This document shows positions 33,401 to 46,430 of a stretch of 64,000 nucleotides of DNA, in pieces (positions within the stretch are counted from its first letter, which is position 1; each line of letters opens with the position of its first letter). The notes beneath the pieces are model-generated. The model ran no database searches and had not been told where the DNA came from. It saw nothing but the letters and a program-made list of their open reading frames with translations. The position numbers and the translations under genes are program-made. The stretch comes from Datnioides undecimradiatus (taxonomy: Eukaryota > Chordata > Actinopteri > Lobotiformes > Datnioididae): NCBI GenBank assembly GCA_008933995.1, contig WARS01000026.1, positions 7,950,501 to 8,014,500 on the forward strand, written 5' to 3'.

Positions 33401-35059
33401 CTGATAACCTCTGATACCCTTTCCTTATTGGCAATAGAGGCCCGAGCACACAATAGCGTCCTTGTGTGTTCCTGTGCTTGCTCTCTTTGCTGTGGCTTGT
33501 GGTGGAAACAACGCAGATAAGACAATCACTCCTACAACTTGGTGTGGTGTGTGTTTGTGTGTGCCGTCATTTGTGCGAGCTGAAGTGTTTCTGTGTGTTT
33601 TTCCCACACACACACACTGGGGGGGGGGTTGTTAATGGTTCACATGAGGTCAACACTTAAAAGGGTCATAAACTTACAATACTAAAGCCATCATTGCCTT
33701 CCTTGCCCATATCCTTGAATATCACTCATCTGTCTGAAAACCTTGTCAGGTCACATTCCTAAATCCCTTCTTCTCCCACACAGCCCATACACATGGTGAA
33801 ACACTGACTAAACTTAGTCTCCATCACTTCAGATGCTTTCCCACCCCTTCCTCCTTCATCACTCCATCATAATGGAGGAATTTAATTCTCGGGGCTGACT
33901 TGTGTTGTTATCCAGCTGCAGTTTAGCTCCATTTCTGAGCTAATTCTGTGTTAACTGCGATTGGTGCCGGTGTCAGTGCCCTCTGAAACACTCGGACATA
34001 GTCCAAAACCACCCTTTACACTAAGACCGGGCACTAGGAATCACAATAAGCTTTCACTTTGCCACAGCATCAGTGACTGGTGCCAACTGGCTTCTCCTGG
34101 CTCGTCTATGTAAAAAGCCTTCGACTAAAAGGTCCTTTGGAGTGTCAGTCAAAAACAACAAAATCCAAAACACCCAGCCACTTACGTTCAGTCTCTAAAA
34201 ACAGACAGAGCTCACAAGGTTAATCTTTAAATGGTCTCTCAAATGCAGAGATTGAGAGGAACAAGTTCAAAAATTGAAAACAGAGGTACTTGATCAGCAG
34301 ATACTAAAAAGACAAAACTTCGCAATACCCCCAGAATCATAGAGATTTGGGAAATAAAGTGATTTTCAATAATATAACCCCACAATTCTAAGTATTCTAA
34401 GTAGCTTCCTTTTATGGGCCAAGATGAAGCCTGATCAGAAGACTTCATTCTGCGACAGAAAATGTGTAGATTTCCAATGTCCTGATGTCAGTCTGGAACT
34501 AATTCCACCAATGTTGCTCTAAGACAGCAAACCGTTGAGATGCTGTTAAATGCTATCGTACGCTGTAAGCTGATTAGCAGTAGCAGAGAGAAGAAGATAT
34601 ATTAGTAAGTATAGTTCAAAAGTGTCCCCGATGTAGGACATCCCAAGCCATTTGCAGCAAAGAAGGCAAGTACCAGTGTCTTGAGTTGGATTCAAGCAGT
34701 CACCAGTGCAGGGTGTAGAGGAGCAGTGCACTGTTGGAGCAGCCGAGCTGTTGACAAGACTATGACTAGAACCAGCACCGGCTCCTGGTTAAAGAATAGG
34801 CTTCTGATATTGTGGAGCATAAACATAAATCTTGTCATGTTGGTGGCAAAGGACAGCTGGTCATATTGCATCACAGCCAGGTTCCTTGCAGTCTGTGTCA
34901 GGGACACCACAGAGTTCTAGATGGTAAGGGAGAGCTAATGGATGGGAAATCCATGAAGGAAGAGCATCTCAGTATTGTTGGCATAATAACACATGAATTC
35001 ACAGTTATGATAGCAGCTCTGTCTGGCTGTAGCTTAAGCAAAGTGTTGCTTTTAGCTTA
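24451..35059. other. Intergenic, no confident gene
   Basis: Frames are mostly short. Two minus-strand curiosities are discussed as findings: a 95-codon frame behind a good acceptor (26848-27135) and a short ATG segment ending at a perfect donor (29534-29561). Simple GT and CA stretches occur near 31430, 32060-32160 and 33540-33628. No RNA gene was recognised. Confidence 0.6.
33541..33628. repeat. GT tract, CA tract and G10 run (potential hairpin)
   Basis: A GT-rich stretch (33541-33562) is followed about 40 bases on by CACACACACACAC (33605-33617), which is complementary to it, and then by ten consecutive G. Confidence 0.85.
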
Positions 35060-35280
35060 ATGCTCATCACAGTCACAATGGCAATGCTAACATGCTGATG
35101 TATGGCCTCTCCACTCTCCACTCCACTCTCCACTAGCTTACATCTGGTATGTTTGCATGTTATCATATCCGATGAATGTCAGCAGGTCCTCTAATTGATC
35201 ATACAATTCACCCTGAGCATACAACATATTTCAGAATCCATCTAACAGATCAGAGGAACACCAAAGTCGATACACATGTG
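35060..35280. repeat. Decayed fish interspersed-repeat fragment
   Basis: Contains cacaatggcaatgctaacat followed by gctgatgt, then gcatgttatcat and aggaacaccaaagt. These recall, in the same order, parts of a dispersed percomorph repeat (gctcacaatgacaatgctaa and so on). Assignment is from memory and borders are approximate. A short tandem (tctccactctccac, 35108-35134) interrupts it. Confidence 0.45.
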
Positions 35281-38200
35281 GGTACATGTATTCAGAAAAA
35301 TTCAGAGCAAAGTAAAGAAAAAAAAAGAAAACCTAATGAAGGAAGAAAATGAAGGAAACCTTGTAAGAACTAGGATCACTTTAAAGGACCACCAGGCATC
35401 TGGTGCTGTCAAGTAGTTGAAGTTATAATCATCCAGTGGTGAAATCAGCTGCTTCACTGCCAAGTCCACTGTCATCAGCAACTAGCATGAAACAGGGATT
35501 TTAGACAGTTTAATGCTGGTTTAAGTTTTAGCCACTATATACTATCATGAAGGGTTTAGATTGGCTTTGATCCTCATTAAATAAGAAACAGGTCTTACAA
35601 ACCACACTCACAAGTATGACTTGGGAACTAAAAACACGTTTTTGGTTGAAGAAATAGACAGACCATTTTCATCACACTATTTCATGCTCCGATCTGGTCT
35701 TCCATTTGTAGACATTGTGCTACTTTTGGGAACTTTCAGGAGAGTGAATTTGTTACTTCCACATTCAGGCGCAGAGGGATCACAATGGATATGCTCCCAT
35801 GGAGCACAGCAGTCCTGTTTCTCTGCCTGTGCTGTGAGTTTATGATTTATAAACACTGCTGACAAAGAAGAAGAAAGGAGAAAAGAAGAGCATTTGGCAG
35901 GAGCTGCAGGCCAAGAGGGACGATTTACTGTGCTGTGATCGAGGACCACGATGGAGGCTTTTATCACACCGGTGGAACTGGCATCACTGCTTGCAATCTG
36001 TTTCTCTTTTCTGACCTTCACCAAGGGCACGGCAGTCCCAGAACACACACATACACACATTTGCTAGCATTTTTGACAGAAAATACACCAGCCTGCCATC
36101 AGTGACATTTATGAGTTTCATAAATGGCTTTTTGAGCATTCACAGGAAAAATGGGACGCAGAGAGTGTTTATTTTCTGTACCAAAAGTTAACATCTCAGT
36201 CGACTCCTCATCAAATAAGTGGAAAATATGTGCAATAAGTGGAACACTTCATCGCCTGTCTGTTATTCAACTTAAATGGACAACCCAATCCCCTGTGTTC
36301 ATATACAGTAAACTTCAAATTACTGTAAAATGTCCAAATTGTAACTCTGAGTTTAAGCCTTGCTTTTTTCGTCCCTAATTTCCTGTAAGCAGAGCATTGC
36401 AGACATGTAGTAAAGCAGGGCTCATCTGGGCTGCAGTCTCAAGCTGTGGATGCCAAGAACCCCTGGCCTGCATACCAAGGGCAGCTGAGACAGGATACAG
36501 GAGACAAGGGAGAGGCATCAAACACACCGCTTTGCAGTTCAAACGCTGCGCCAGGTTGAGGCTCCTCACCAGCCTCAGAGATAGTATCGGCAGCGATGAT
36601 CTGATCTTTTGTTGTGTGTGTGAACAGAGATCATGTGTTTCCCTCTTACTTCTCTGGACATTAAGAAGCTTAACCTCAGGCTATGCTTAGAGTAAACTGG
36701 GAAATAAGGAGCACAAATGGAGGAATAATTGACACATGGAGCAATAAAGCTGTCCACATGTCAGCTGTGACGATCCATCTACTGCCTAGAGAGAAAACTC
36801 AAGAAAACATCAGCCCACACTATCAGGGTGTCACAGGTGTGCTGTTTTTCTGCATTTTTTTGTGTCTGTGTTGAATGATGTGCTATTGACCTCAGACATG
36901 TTGACATTGATGGCAGAAGGAGCATAATTATAACTGGCGCAGGTCGAAACCCATCCTATTTTCCATTGCACATTTTGAGTTAGCATCTTCTGATTTTGAA
37001 ACGTATGTATCTGTAACTCCCTTTCTCTCTATTCACACTCAATACACAGCCACATAGTACAACCTGCTGCTTAACACACCTGACTAAATTATCTTGGCAT
37101 ACTTAATGGATCACACGTGCCACAGACTGCATTGGCACTTAGTCCAGTCACTCTCCATTCCCTGGGGCCAGGTTTAGTAAAAATGCTTCTATAAATAAGA
37201 CCAACTGTTTCTCTGGAGCCAATAAATCTTAGAAAGCTGGATTTTTCTCCATTGTGGCATCTGGCGTCATTTGTCACATATGTGGTGAGCAATTAGGTAT
37301 AAAAGAAAAGCAGGAAACCCAGCAGAGGCCGCACTGGCTGGTGCCAGCAGCCATTGCTATGTTAAACTTCACCACAAAGAGACCACGATCCAGAGACTCT
37401 AGCGGGGTGCGAGAGAAAGTGAAAAATGAATACTAAAACCAAAGTATTGGGTCTGGGAAATGACATCACTGTTTTCCAGTGAATGATGTGGCTTAAGTTA
37501 CAGCATTCTTGTTTATGTCCACCACAGGCTAACAAGCGTTTCAAGCTGAGCTCAGATTGCAATCAAAGTCCTTAGCGCTCATAATCTAGGGATGTTAACC
37601 TTAGATCTGCACATTCAAACAGAGAAACAGAGTAATTGAAGGCTGACATATACAATTACAAACCTCTGCACAAACAAAGGGTGCATGCATGTCACCACTG
37701 CCACACTGACAACATGAATCATAGACTGGCATTAATATGACAAATACCGGTGACATTTCTTGAGAATACAATGCAATTTTAAACATTCAGAGATAAAAAT
37801 AGTTAATGTATGGTGTCATTGTGCAGTATTTCCTGATTCTGGTTCTTGGAGGTCGATGTATTTCTGTCTTATTTTTCAAACAGCACTATTCCACAGCAGC
37901 ACAAACCCCAAAACTAAAATAGGACTTCCTGTGTCACGCCCCATCACTTCCTGGTGCCAGTCACCATGTTGAAACAGACCTACCCGAGATGAGAGGTTTT
38001 GGGCTTTCAAGGTTTAGAAAGAACAAAGTCTTTGTACTATAAATACTTACATACTGGAAGGAAAATTGAATCTCAGAGACCCTTATGTGACTTTGATTAC
38101 AGCCCATATAACTTACTACATATTCCGGACTTTTAAACCAGTCAGAACAGAGATTCCCACTCTGGCTCCAAAGACTCCCCAGTTCTTCCTCTACCTAGGA

Positions 38201-41200
38201 AACCTAATTGCTGCATCTGTTTTGCTTCACAGTTTAACCATAATTAGGAGGTTTCACTGTGTGTGGGTCAAACAGCAGAGCTACCGTCCAAACAGAAACA
38301 CTATTAGACACACTAATGACTAGACAGAATAGGACACATGTCAGGCCTGCAGTATTGAGAGCTGTAAAGGAACTGTTCTCTATAAATGTTAACAGCATTG
38401 TCTGCAGTCATGCTATAATGTTTAAATTTTTACTGCTAGAATAAGTCCGATATAAGGCTCAACCATGGATACTAAAACCACTTGTCGATTCCATCTGGTG
38501 TAAGTAAAACATTCACCTCCACCTTTCGCTGGTCCTCCATTTCCCTTTCATCGGAACCCCTCCTTGTTCTCCTGACTTCCTGATCTGGCATCTTCAAAGT
38601 GGTGGACTACGCTGCGGCATGCACCTGTGCCAATAAACATAAAAGCATAACATCAGCACTTGCATATGTGCATGGCAGCACATATGTATGCACACTCACA
38701 CACAAATACAAACTCACTTCACTTGGGGTGAAACAGTCGGGTACTTTTTTCGCCTGATAATCGCCCTGTTTCTTAGAGTAGACTGAAAATAGAGGAACTA
38801 ACTTTCCATATGGACACACAAGCTACCTCTGTCTAGACAAGTATTGAAGCCTGAGTGAGTGGGAGCAGTGACAACCCAAGTGGGAGCTATTGGAGTCTGA
38901 TAGAGAGAGGGGCTGCAGAGGCAAATTCTTTCTATTACCAGGCTGCCCTTTCCTCTCTCTATCCCCACAACAAACACAAAATAGCAACAAAATGCTCTCC
39001 TAATGGGGCTTTGACCTTCCCAGTGGGAAAGCACTTCTGAATGCCAGAGTTAGAATAGGGGGACAAGTGTGTATGGACTGAGAGTGGACTGGGATCAGTG
39101 ATGCACGTCAAGCTATCAGACTCAAACCCATCAACCCTTCAACTGCTCCATGCCGTCGTTCTCTGAAAAACCTCTCTGTCTATGACATTCTTTCACCTTC
39201 CACCCGACTCTTTGCTTCATTTTCTATACCACTTTCATTCATGCTTTCCCTTTCTCCCCCACCCTGGATCATGTTGTAAAGAGAGGGGCTGATCTCAGTG
39301 CATTGATCGTTGAATGCCATTCACTGCCTCATTCTCTAGTTTAAGGGTTGAGTATGGTATCTTTCTCTATAAAACCCAGCCTGAGATATGTATCGTTACC
39401 ATAACTTTTCCCTGATTCCTCTGTAGAGGTCAACTGTTTTTAAAAGTCAGATATGTCCCATGTTTGCAGCAACTATTGTTCCCAAACCTCCAGTTCAAAT
39501 ATTATATTCTGCCGTTAAGAGACTTCTGCAGCGACCTTTGGCACCATTATATTAAACAGAACTTGTGGCAGCAAAGGTTTACAGGACATACAAGCATTAC
39601 CACAATATTACTTTTTGTTGAGCGTGAGCCTGTGCACAAAAGCACATGTATGCACACATGCTCACTATCTTGCATGCTGACATTAGTGTACTGGCATGTC
39701 ACTCTGTTTGATACCATTCAGTAAGCGCTGCAAGCCAACACTTAGAGCTCCTGGGTCACAAAAAAGAACATAATGCACCTAAATTAGACAGAGCACAATG
39801 CAGCTTCTGTTGTTACAGTGAAACTCGCCCCTCTCTGTCCCCAACACACATCTGCAAAATCATTAACAGATGTCTAAAGAACCTCCGTCGGCCAGCGTAT
39901 CACAAACACACTCTCCACCTCACTATATTATTCCATTTTCTTAGTCACCAAGTTTGGCTCCATTCCTTTGCATTTCCTCAATTCCATCTCCTTTGCTCAC
40001 GTGCTGATGCACTCAGACCACAAACACATGCACAGCACTCACAAAGGAAAACACTAAACTTCTCTAACTCACACATGCTCACCTCTGTGCTCAGGCTTAT
40101 CCTATTCCAACAAAACCAGAAACACATACCTCTCGTGTTTTGTCTTTCACTGAAGCAGCCTTTCATATGCTTTTTTGTGGCATCTTTAATCCTGCATTAC
40201 ATTTCAGCTTGTCAGCCACTCATGTGATGACTGTATGTAATCTAATCATCTTTGAGTCCATCAAAACTTTTTCTTTTTTGGGGATGGGTTATCAATACAG
40301 TATTTATTTGAATAAATATATTTGAACAACCTAAAATTATTTTGTTGTCTTCCCATTGTGTCTGTGAGACATATTAAGTCTTTTGGAGCTCATTAAGCCA
40401 CACACCTTTTTAAGAAAATGGACAGCAAGGGAGCCCTGCTTCCTAAACCACAACCAGCACGCCCTTCATCAGCTGTACTCAATAATTATCACCTCATAAT
40501 TAGTGTTCCAGGTTTTTCACCAGCCAAACAGAAAGCGTAAAAGGTGTGCCAGGGCAAGCGCTTGCCAGGTAGTTAAGTTGAGGGAAGCAGTATTCAGTGG
40601 GGTGAGGGAAAACCTGGATTGAGTCCACCGTGAGACACAACGCACTCAGGAATTTACAGTTGGTCTCATAAAGCCAATGAAAAGCAGAGCTCTAAAACAG
40701 CAGGCACAGTCATCTCAAGGAAAACACTGGGAAGAAGAAAGGCAAGAGCCAGTTAAAATTCTGAATGGGCAACATCAAGTGGAGAGATGGAGAACCAAAG
40801 AGAGACAGATCATCACACAATGTTATTCAGTTAGCATTAACTCTAAAGTATCACTGGGTTAACACCTGTAGATTTGTCCTTGCTAATAATTAACTACAAC
40901 ATGAAAAGTAATACACAGAAAGTGAGTGGAGCCACACTTAAACACACAGCTGCCTGGCTGCAGGATCAGAGCAGCAGGGTTTAATTAAATGCCGTGTGGT
41001 TTTCAGAATAAAGTGATAATATCTATTAGGGCTTACAGGATTAGTCTCTGTTACAGGCGAACACTGGAATGTAGAGAGAGTGTGGTTACACTCGTCGATC
41101 AGTGCAAATCCACAAGGCATTAGTCTGGGCACAGATTTAAAAGGTTAGGGAACCAGTGTTGCTTGGTCAATGCTGGAAGACAGTGGCCCTGTTTGGGCCA

Positions 41201-44200
41201 AAACTAATGGAGTTTTGCCACAGACTACCTCATAACCAGGATTTGGCTTGGTTATACAGGCACTGGATTAGTTGTGTGCATGTGTGCGTAAGAGAGATTG
41301 AAAGACAGGATACAAGGATAGAAAGCAAGGCCAATGACTATTAACCAACACAGCAGCTGTGCTGGTGCTTGTTGAACCACACATGCATCACCATATGATT
41401 GCGTCAAATTGTGTTTCTCTACTTTTGTGCGCAAATGTGTATGAGGGGAGTTCGGAAAGGGTATAAACAGGCAAAAAGTAAAGTATGCGGGTTCAAGTCC
41501 AAATTGCTCCCAAAGCTTGTGGAAATACAGTAAATGTAGGGGGAAAGGGTGAACGTAACCCAACATAGACAAGAAAATCCAGTGGTTCTGAGCCAAATGA
41601 TCCTGAATGAATATGTAAACAAAGCTGAGATGGATTTCCATCAGACATCTGAATGAACTCCGGGTTGCTGCTGGTGCTGGCCTTTCACTTCATGTTCCAA
41701 TGTTAAATTAGCACACTAACCACAGAGGCTTTCCAGGGGACACGAGGAGATGAAGCGACAGAGAAAGATAGAGAGAAAGGAGCTCATTACAGGGATCGTA
41801 TAGGAACTCTTTGCTTGTTTTGCTTTTGTTTGTTTGGCATTTGGCTGGTGTTTACCATTAGCGCGTAGGGTCAACATTCAGATCCCGTCTGTTGAGCTTT
41901 CTGACAGGGCAGCACTCGACAAAGGCAGGAGTCTGCTAGTCTGCACAGGGAGGCCTCTAGCCATGGCAAACAGGGGCCCGGGGTCACCCCATCTATGTCT
42001 TTGCCCATGTGTGACCACCGAGGACAAACAAGGTCATGTATGCAAACCTCATGACCCTATGATTGACTCATGATTGGATAGCGTGGACAAGATGACTGTG
42101 TGCGTTGGGGCAATTAAGGGCATTCAGCAGCAAGGACAACATACATGATGGGAACAGTCTCTGTCTGCAGCTCTTGTTCTGATGATGTGTTCATTCAGCT
42201 GTAATTTGATGGATCAACTTTGAAGATTTGCTGGACACTTGCCCCATCCCTTTAAGACATGCAGTTCATCACACAAATGTGCTGGCAAGACATGTTTTAC
42301 ACGTTTCATTTATAGTCCCAGTGGCATTTAAGTTGGACACAAGTATTTTCAAAACACATCTAATGCAGCTCAAGTTTGAATTAGGTGCCTATAAAACAAG
42401 GTTCATTCAGAGAGATAAATATGTGTTTCATTTGGCCTTTTCAAGAATATAAACCTATCACTCAATTATTACTTTTTTGTTCAAAGAAAATAAAATAACT
42501 TGACAAAACAATCTGACCGCAAGATCCTTTCAGTAACTTTTCTGGAGCTTTCAGTGATGCCACACAATCTTTCTCAGCAGTTGGATTTGGCATCATCATC
42601 TTTGCATTGTTTGTGTTCAGTATTGTCAGTTTTCTTTCTCGTCTTCTCATTCTTATTGGTTTAAAAGTTGAGACCTGAAGTTCATTCTTGAGAACCGTAG
42701 ACTGGGCCTTGATATCGGTGCAGGTGAGGTAGTGGAGGGGCAAAGCTGCAGCGCAAGATAGAGAAATAACACAAAAATGCTGGAAGGTGGTTTAAAGCTC
42801 ATGAACCAACCTCGTGAAAAGACTAATAATTGAGAGGGAGACTAAGTTTGATGACCAAATAGGATGATAATCATCTTGCTGCTTGAACTACTACAGCAGT
42901 GTTTAACACAAGAATGTAATTGTGGTGATGACAAACATGACGTCTGACTGGCAGGTTCAATAAGAAACTTGTCAAACAATGGTTCATAAATAACTGTAAA
43001 CTGAAACTAAATTCATAATTCAACTTATTACACTTTTTTTAAATTAAAGCAAAACAATGTTAAATTAGTTTCAGTGTAAACATGAGCCAATATTATGTCC
43101 CGTCCTTTTCAAATCACATTCACTGTACCAATGAAATAAAACACCTGACAAAACAAGTTATGTTGCCTCAGAATAAAACAGCTCAGTATCTGAGAACCAG
43201 AGAAAACAATGAGCAATTAAACACTCAACATGACATGTTTTAATACTCTTTCCAGCTGTCAAAATATCTCTAGTTTTGTTCTCCAGTCACCTAATTGCAC
43301 TGTTCTTCACCTAATAATAATTTGGTTAGCTCCGGGCCTATTTATTTGAACTCTGGCTTAGCCTAGCATCTCATGGCGCACCATTTTTTTTTTCAGGATT
43401 ATTCTTTTTCATGTAATCTCCATTCTGATTTAACAACATTATGTTGTAGTTTAACTGTTTAGCATTTAGCAAAATGTCCTTTTTTAACCAAAGGTCTAGA
43501 GCAAAAGAAAAATAAACTCTCAGAAAACGTGTTTATAATCAGATGAATTTTAAATATTTATATAAATATAAATATAAATATGCAAACCACTTATGTATAA
43601 CATGTCACAACTTTATTTTTTCACTATTCTTGAGCACTGCTCAACTGTAGGAAATATGTTATTATTATGTGTGGGATCTGATAATGACGTTAATGTAGTA
43701 AATGTATGTGTGTCTGTTGTGTTCATGATGATTAGTGGCTTATCTGTTATCATTCTGTATTATTTTTTAAATCCATTACTTTTGCAGCCTGCGAGAAAGC
43801 TGACAGGTCTCTCCTTCCTTGATATAATTATTTTCCAACAGCTCATGTATCACATGACATATGCGTAATCCTTGCAGCTCTATTTTTAACAGCCCTGTCA
43901 TGTTTGTCATATACATAACCAATGTTTGAAAACCCTAAAAGCCATTACTAGAACAGAGAGATGAAGCTAGCAATGTTTGAAAAGGGCTTTGTGCACATTT
44001 CCAAATCAACTATTTTCTTTGTACCAACACAACTCAAACACAGATGGTTACCTAGGATTCAGAGTTGTGGAAGCCATCAGTGTCAATAGATGGCAATTTT
44101 TTTTCTTGCTGCTCCTCAGATTTGGACTGGTGTGTTACCGCTGAAAACCTTTTCCTGTTCCTGACTCTCAGATCCACAGCCACACTATGATCACACTGCA

Positions 44201-44465
44201 CAACCAGATCCACTAAGGATAAATAGTCTGGATGACAAAACCTGCTCTAAGTCTAAACATTCTCATACTGCATATCAAGGAGGACACTTCTCTCAACTCT
44301 TAATGTCCAGGTATGAGGTTTTAGCTACAAAATCAGTGATATATCCAAAACAGCTCACTAACCGGAGGAAGTAGTTAAACAGAAAGTCAAGGATTTGAGA
44401 GAAGCTCTGTTTTATGTCCAAGTATGAAACAACGATTGGAGTGAAGACTGGGAACTTGGAGAGAT
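35281..44465. other. Intergenic, no gene recognised
   Basis: No splice-flanked conserved frame was found. An AT-rich ATAAAT simple repeat sits at about 43551-43581. A tRNA B-box-like ggttcaagtcc at 41489-41499 has no A box or foldable partner. Some GC-balanced stretches (about 40420-40570 and 41940-42070) could be conserved non-coding elements, but nothing in the sequence proves it. Confidence 0.6.
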
Positions 44466-44762
44466 TTACGTGGGGTTTGTGGTGGAAAACTCCTTGTCTT
44501 GATGGGCTGTTGATGATGGCGAGTGGGTTGCTGTAATCCGGGTGGTCAAGGATCCCAGCTGTCCCAGTTCACTAAGCCATGCCAGCTGGACACAGCGAAG
44601 CCCTGGGAGCCACTTGGACCACGGGGACACGAGCCAAAGAGACGGGGGAACAGATTTCCTGGTATAATTGGTAGAATTGGTAGCAGAAGAGGCATAGTTC
44701 AGAACATCCACAGGATTAGAGACATCTTTGATAGCAGCAACCAAAGACAAAGCCAGTGGTAA
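44466..44762 (-). other. Segment open on both strands, coding-like composition; unassigned
   Basis: About 290 bases are open on the minus strand (94 codons, ending in a TAA next to ACG) and also on the plus strand (79 codons, ending QRQSQW and a stop at about 44760-44762). The minus-strand frame has mostly pyrimidine third positions, as in real coding DNA, and reads ALSLVAAIKDVSNPVDVLN. The plus-strand frame is Arg/Gly/Ile-rich (RFPGIIGRIGSRRGIVQNIH). Neither resembles a family I know, and no matching exons were found. It could be an eroded retrocopy, a repeat-derived coding piece or chance. Confidence 0.2.
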
Positions 44763-46395
44763 CTGAAGACTTTGGCACCGTTTTCATGGGTGGAACAAAA
44801 ACAAAGGGAGACAATACAGTGTGAGATGAATGAGAAAAGGATGTGAAGCTCAGTGGAGTCCAAGGAGAATACCGGCAGAGCTGGCTCAAGAGTGACATCC
44901 TTTATAAAAGTTCATTACTCTCACTTTGGATTCTAACCCACAGTGCTGCATCAGTATCTCTGCATGCCTCTACAGATTACCTCAATTACAGCAGATTGTC
45001 CCATCTGGCGCCTTGAAAGGCCCCAAAGCCTGCTGCTGACTGTCTGTCATTGAATGCATGCTTGTGTGCACAGCAAGAGTGTGTCTATTGACTAATGAGT
45101 GCTTGTGAGTCGGGTCTGTTTGTAAGGTTTTTACAAATATAATTGGTGCTGTCTAGCTGTTTCACATCTCTCTTTCTCTCCTGCTTCTCTGTCCTCAGCA
45201 TGTATGACTGTAATCTGCTTACGTGTACCTTGCTAGTACCTCATAATGTGTGCCAATTAGAGCAATTGAAGTATTATCTCTGTTGATGCTGAACTGTCCA
45301 TTAAAACCAAGAACAGGAGTTTAAGTCATTGTACTGCCTTAAAGAGAACAGAGCTATCCCAGGAGAAGCCAGATGCCATATCTTTATTTTCAAATTTAGT
45401 TTGTTCCTCATTACGGTCATCTGGAGAGAGTGAAGCAGATTTTCCAGATTAGAGAACCTTAGGCGATATATTCACTCATTGTCCCCTTAATGTCCTCTCC
45501 CCTCCTTGCAACAAAACCTATAATAATTTGCAGTCCACTGCAATATTCACCCAAAGGGGTTTACTTGGTCTCCCACAAAAGGCCAATGTGGTCAAATGAG
45601 GACACAAACCCAATACAACCATTTTGGATCCAGTCATATGGTTAGCCTCATCTTTGCTCTCCTCATTCTGTCAGGTTGACAGACATCCTGAAAGCTATGA
45701 CCAGAGACACACACAAGTAAACACAGAAAAAATATCAGGGAGAAAGGCAGGGTGACACATTCATATTTCCTAATACAATAATAGGGGGACAGACAGAAAG
45801 TGAAAGTGAGAACGTGAAAAACTGTGTCCTGTGATGCCGACAAGGATTTAATTATGACCGTCTTACATCATATACGGGAAATAAACGGGGCAAAAAAACC
45901 CAAAACAAAACAAAAAAAACCCACTGAATTGCAATCAACTATAAATCATCCCATTGTGCAAAGCTCAATACTGTGGTTGATTAGACCCAGACACAGCTGT
46001 CAGTTAACTTTTCAAAGGAAATCACACAATGTAAAGACAGGATTTTGCAACTCTTATTGCTGCTGACAAATAGAGTGAATACTTTGCCTCTGGATTATTA
46101 TTCTTCAAATAACAGACAGAAATGTTTCATGTTTCAGTCTCAAGCCTTTGTCTATATTATATCCAATTTGTAACCATGTGAGAGCTGAGTTAGTAAACAA
46201 AGCCCTGCTTGTAACCTCCCACTGGGGTCGATCTGTTTTTGTGTGTGATCTCCACTGAGGCCTTGATGGTGTGGTGTAGTATCAGTCTGTCTCTTGGATA
46301 AGAAAGCTTATTTTTCCTCTTCTCAGTGTCTCAAGTGGCCTCCCAATTTTATCACTTCCAGGCAGTTAGCTGGCCACCTGGGAGCTCAGGGCGTT

Positions 46396-46397
<2 letters not shown>

Positions 46398-46429
<32 letters not shown>
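46398..46429. repeat. (GT)n microsatellite
   Basis: An uninterrupted GT run of about 16 units. Confidence 0.95.

Positions 46430-46430
<1 letters not shown>

Noticed and set aside
41489-41499. tRNA B-box-like ggttcaagtcc
   Set aside because: No A box at the right distance and no cloverleaf stems; not a tRNA or clear tRNA-derived SINE.
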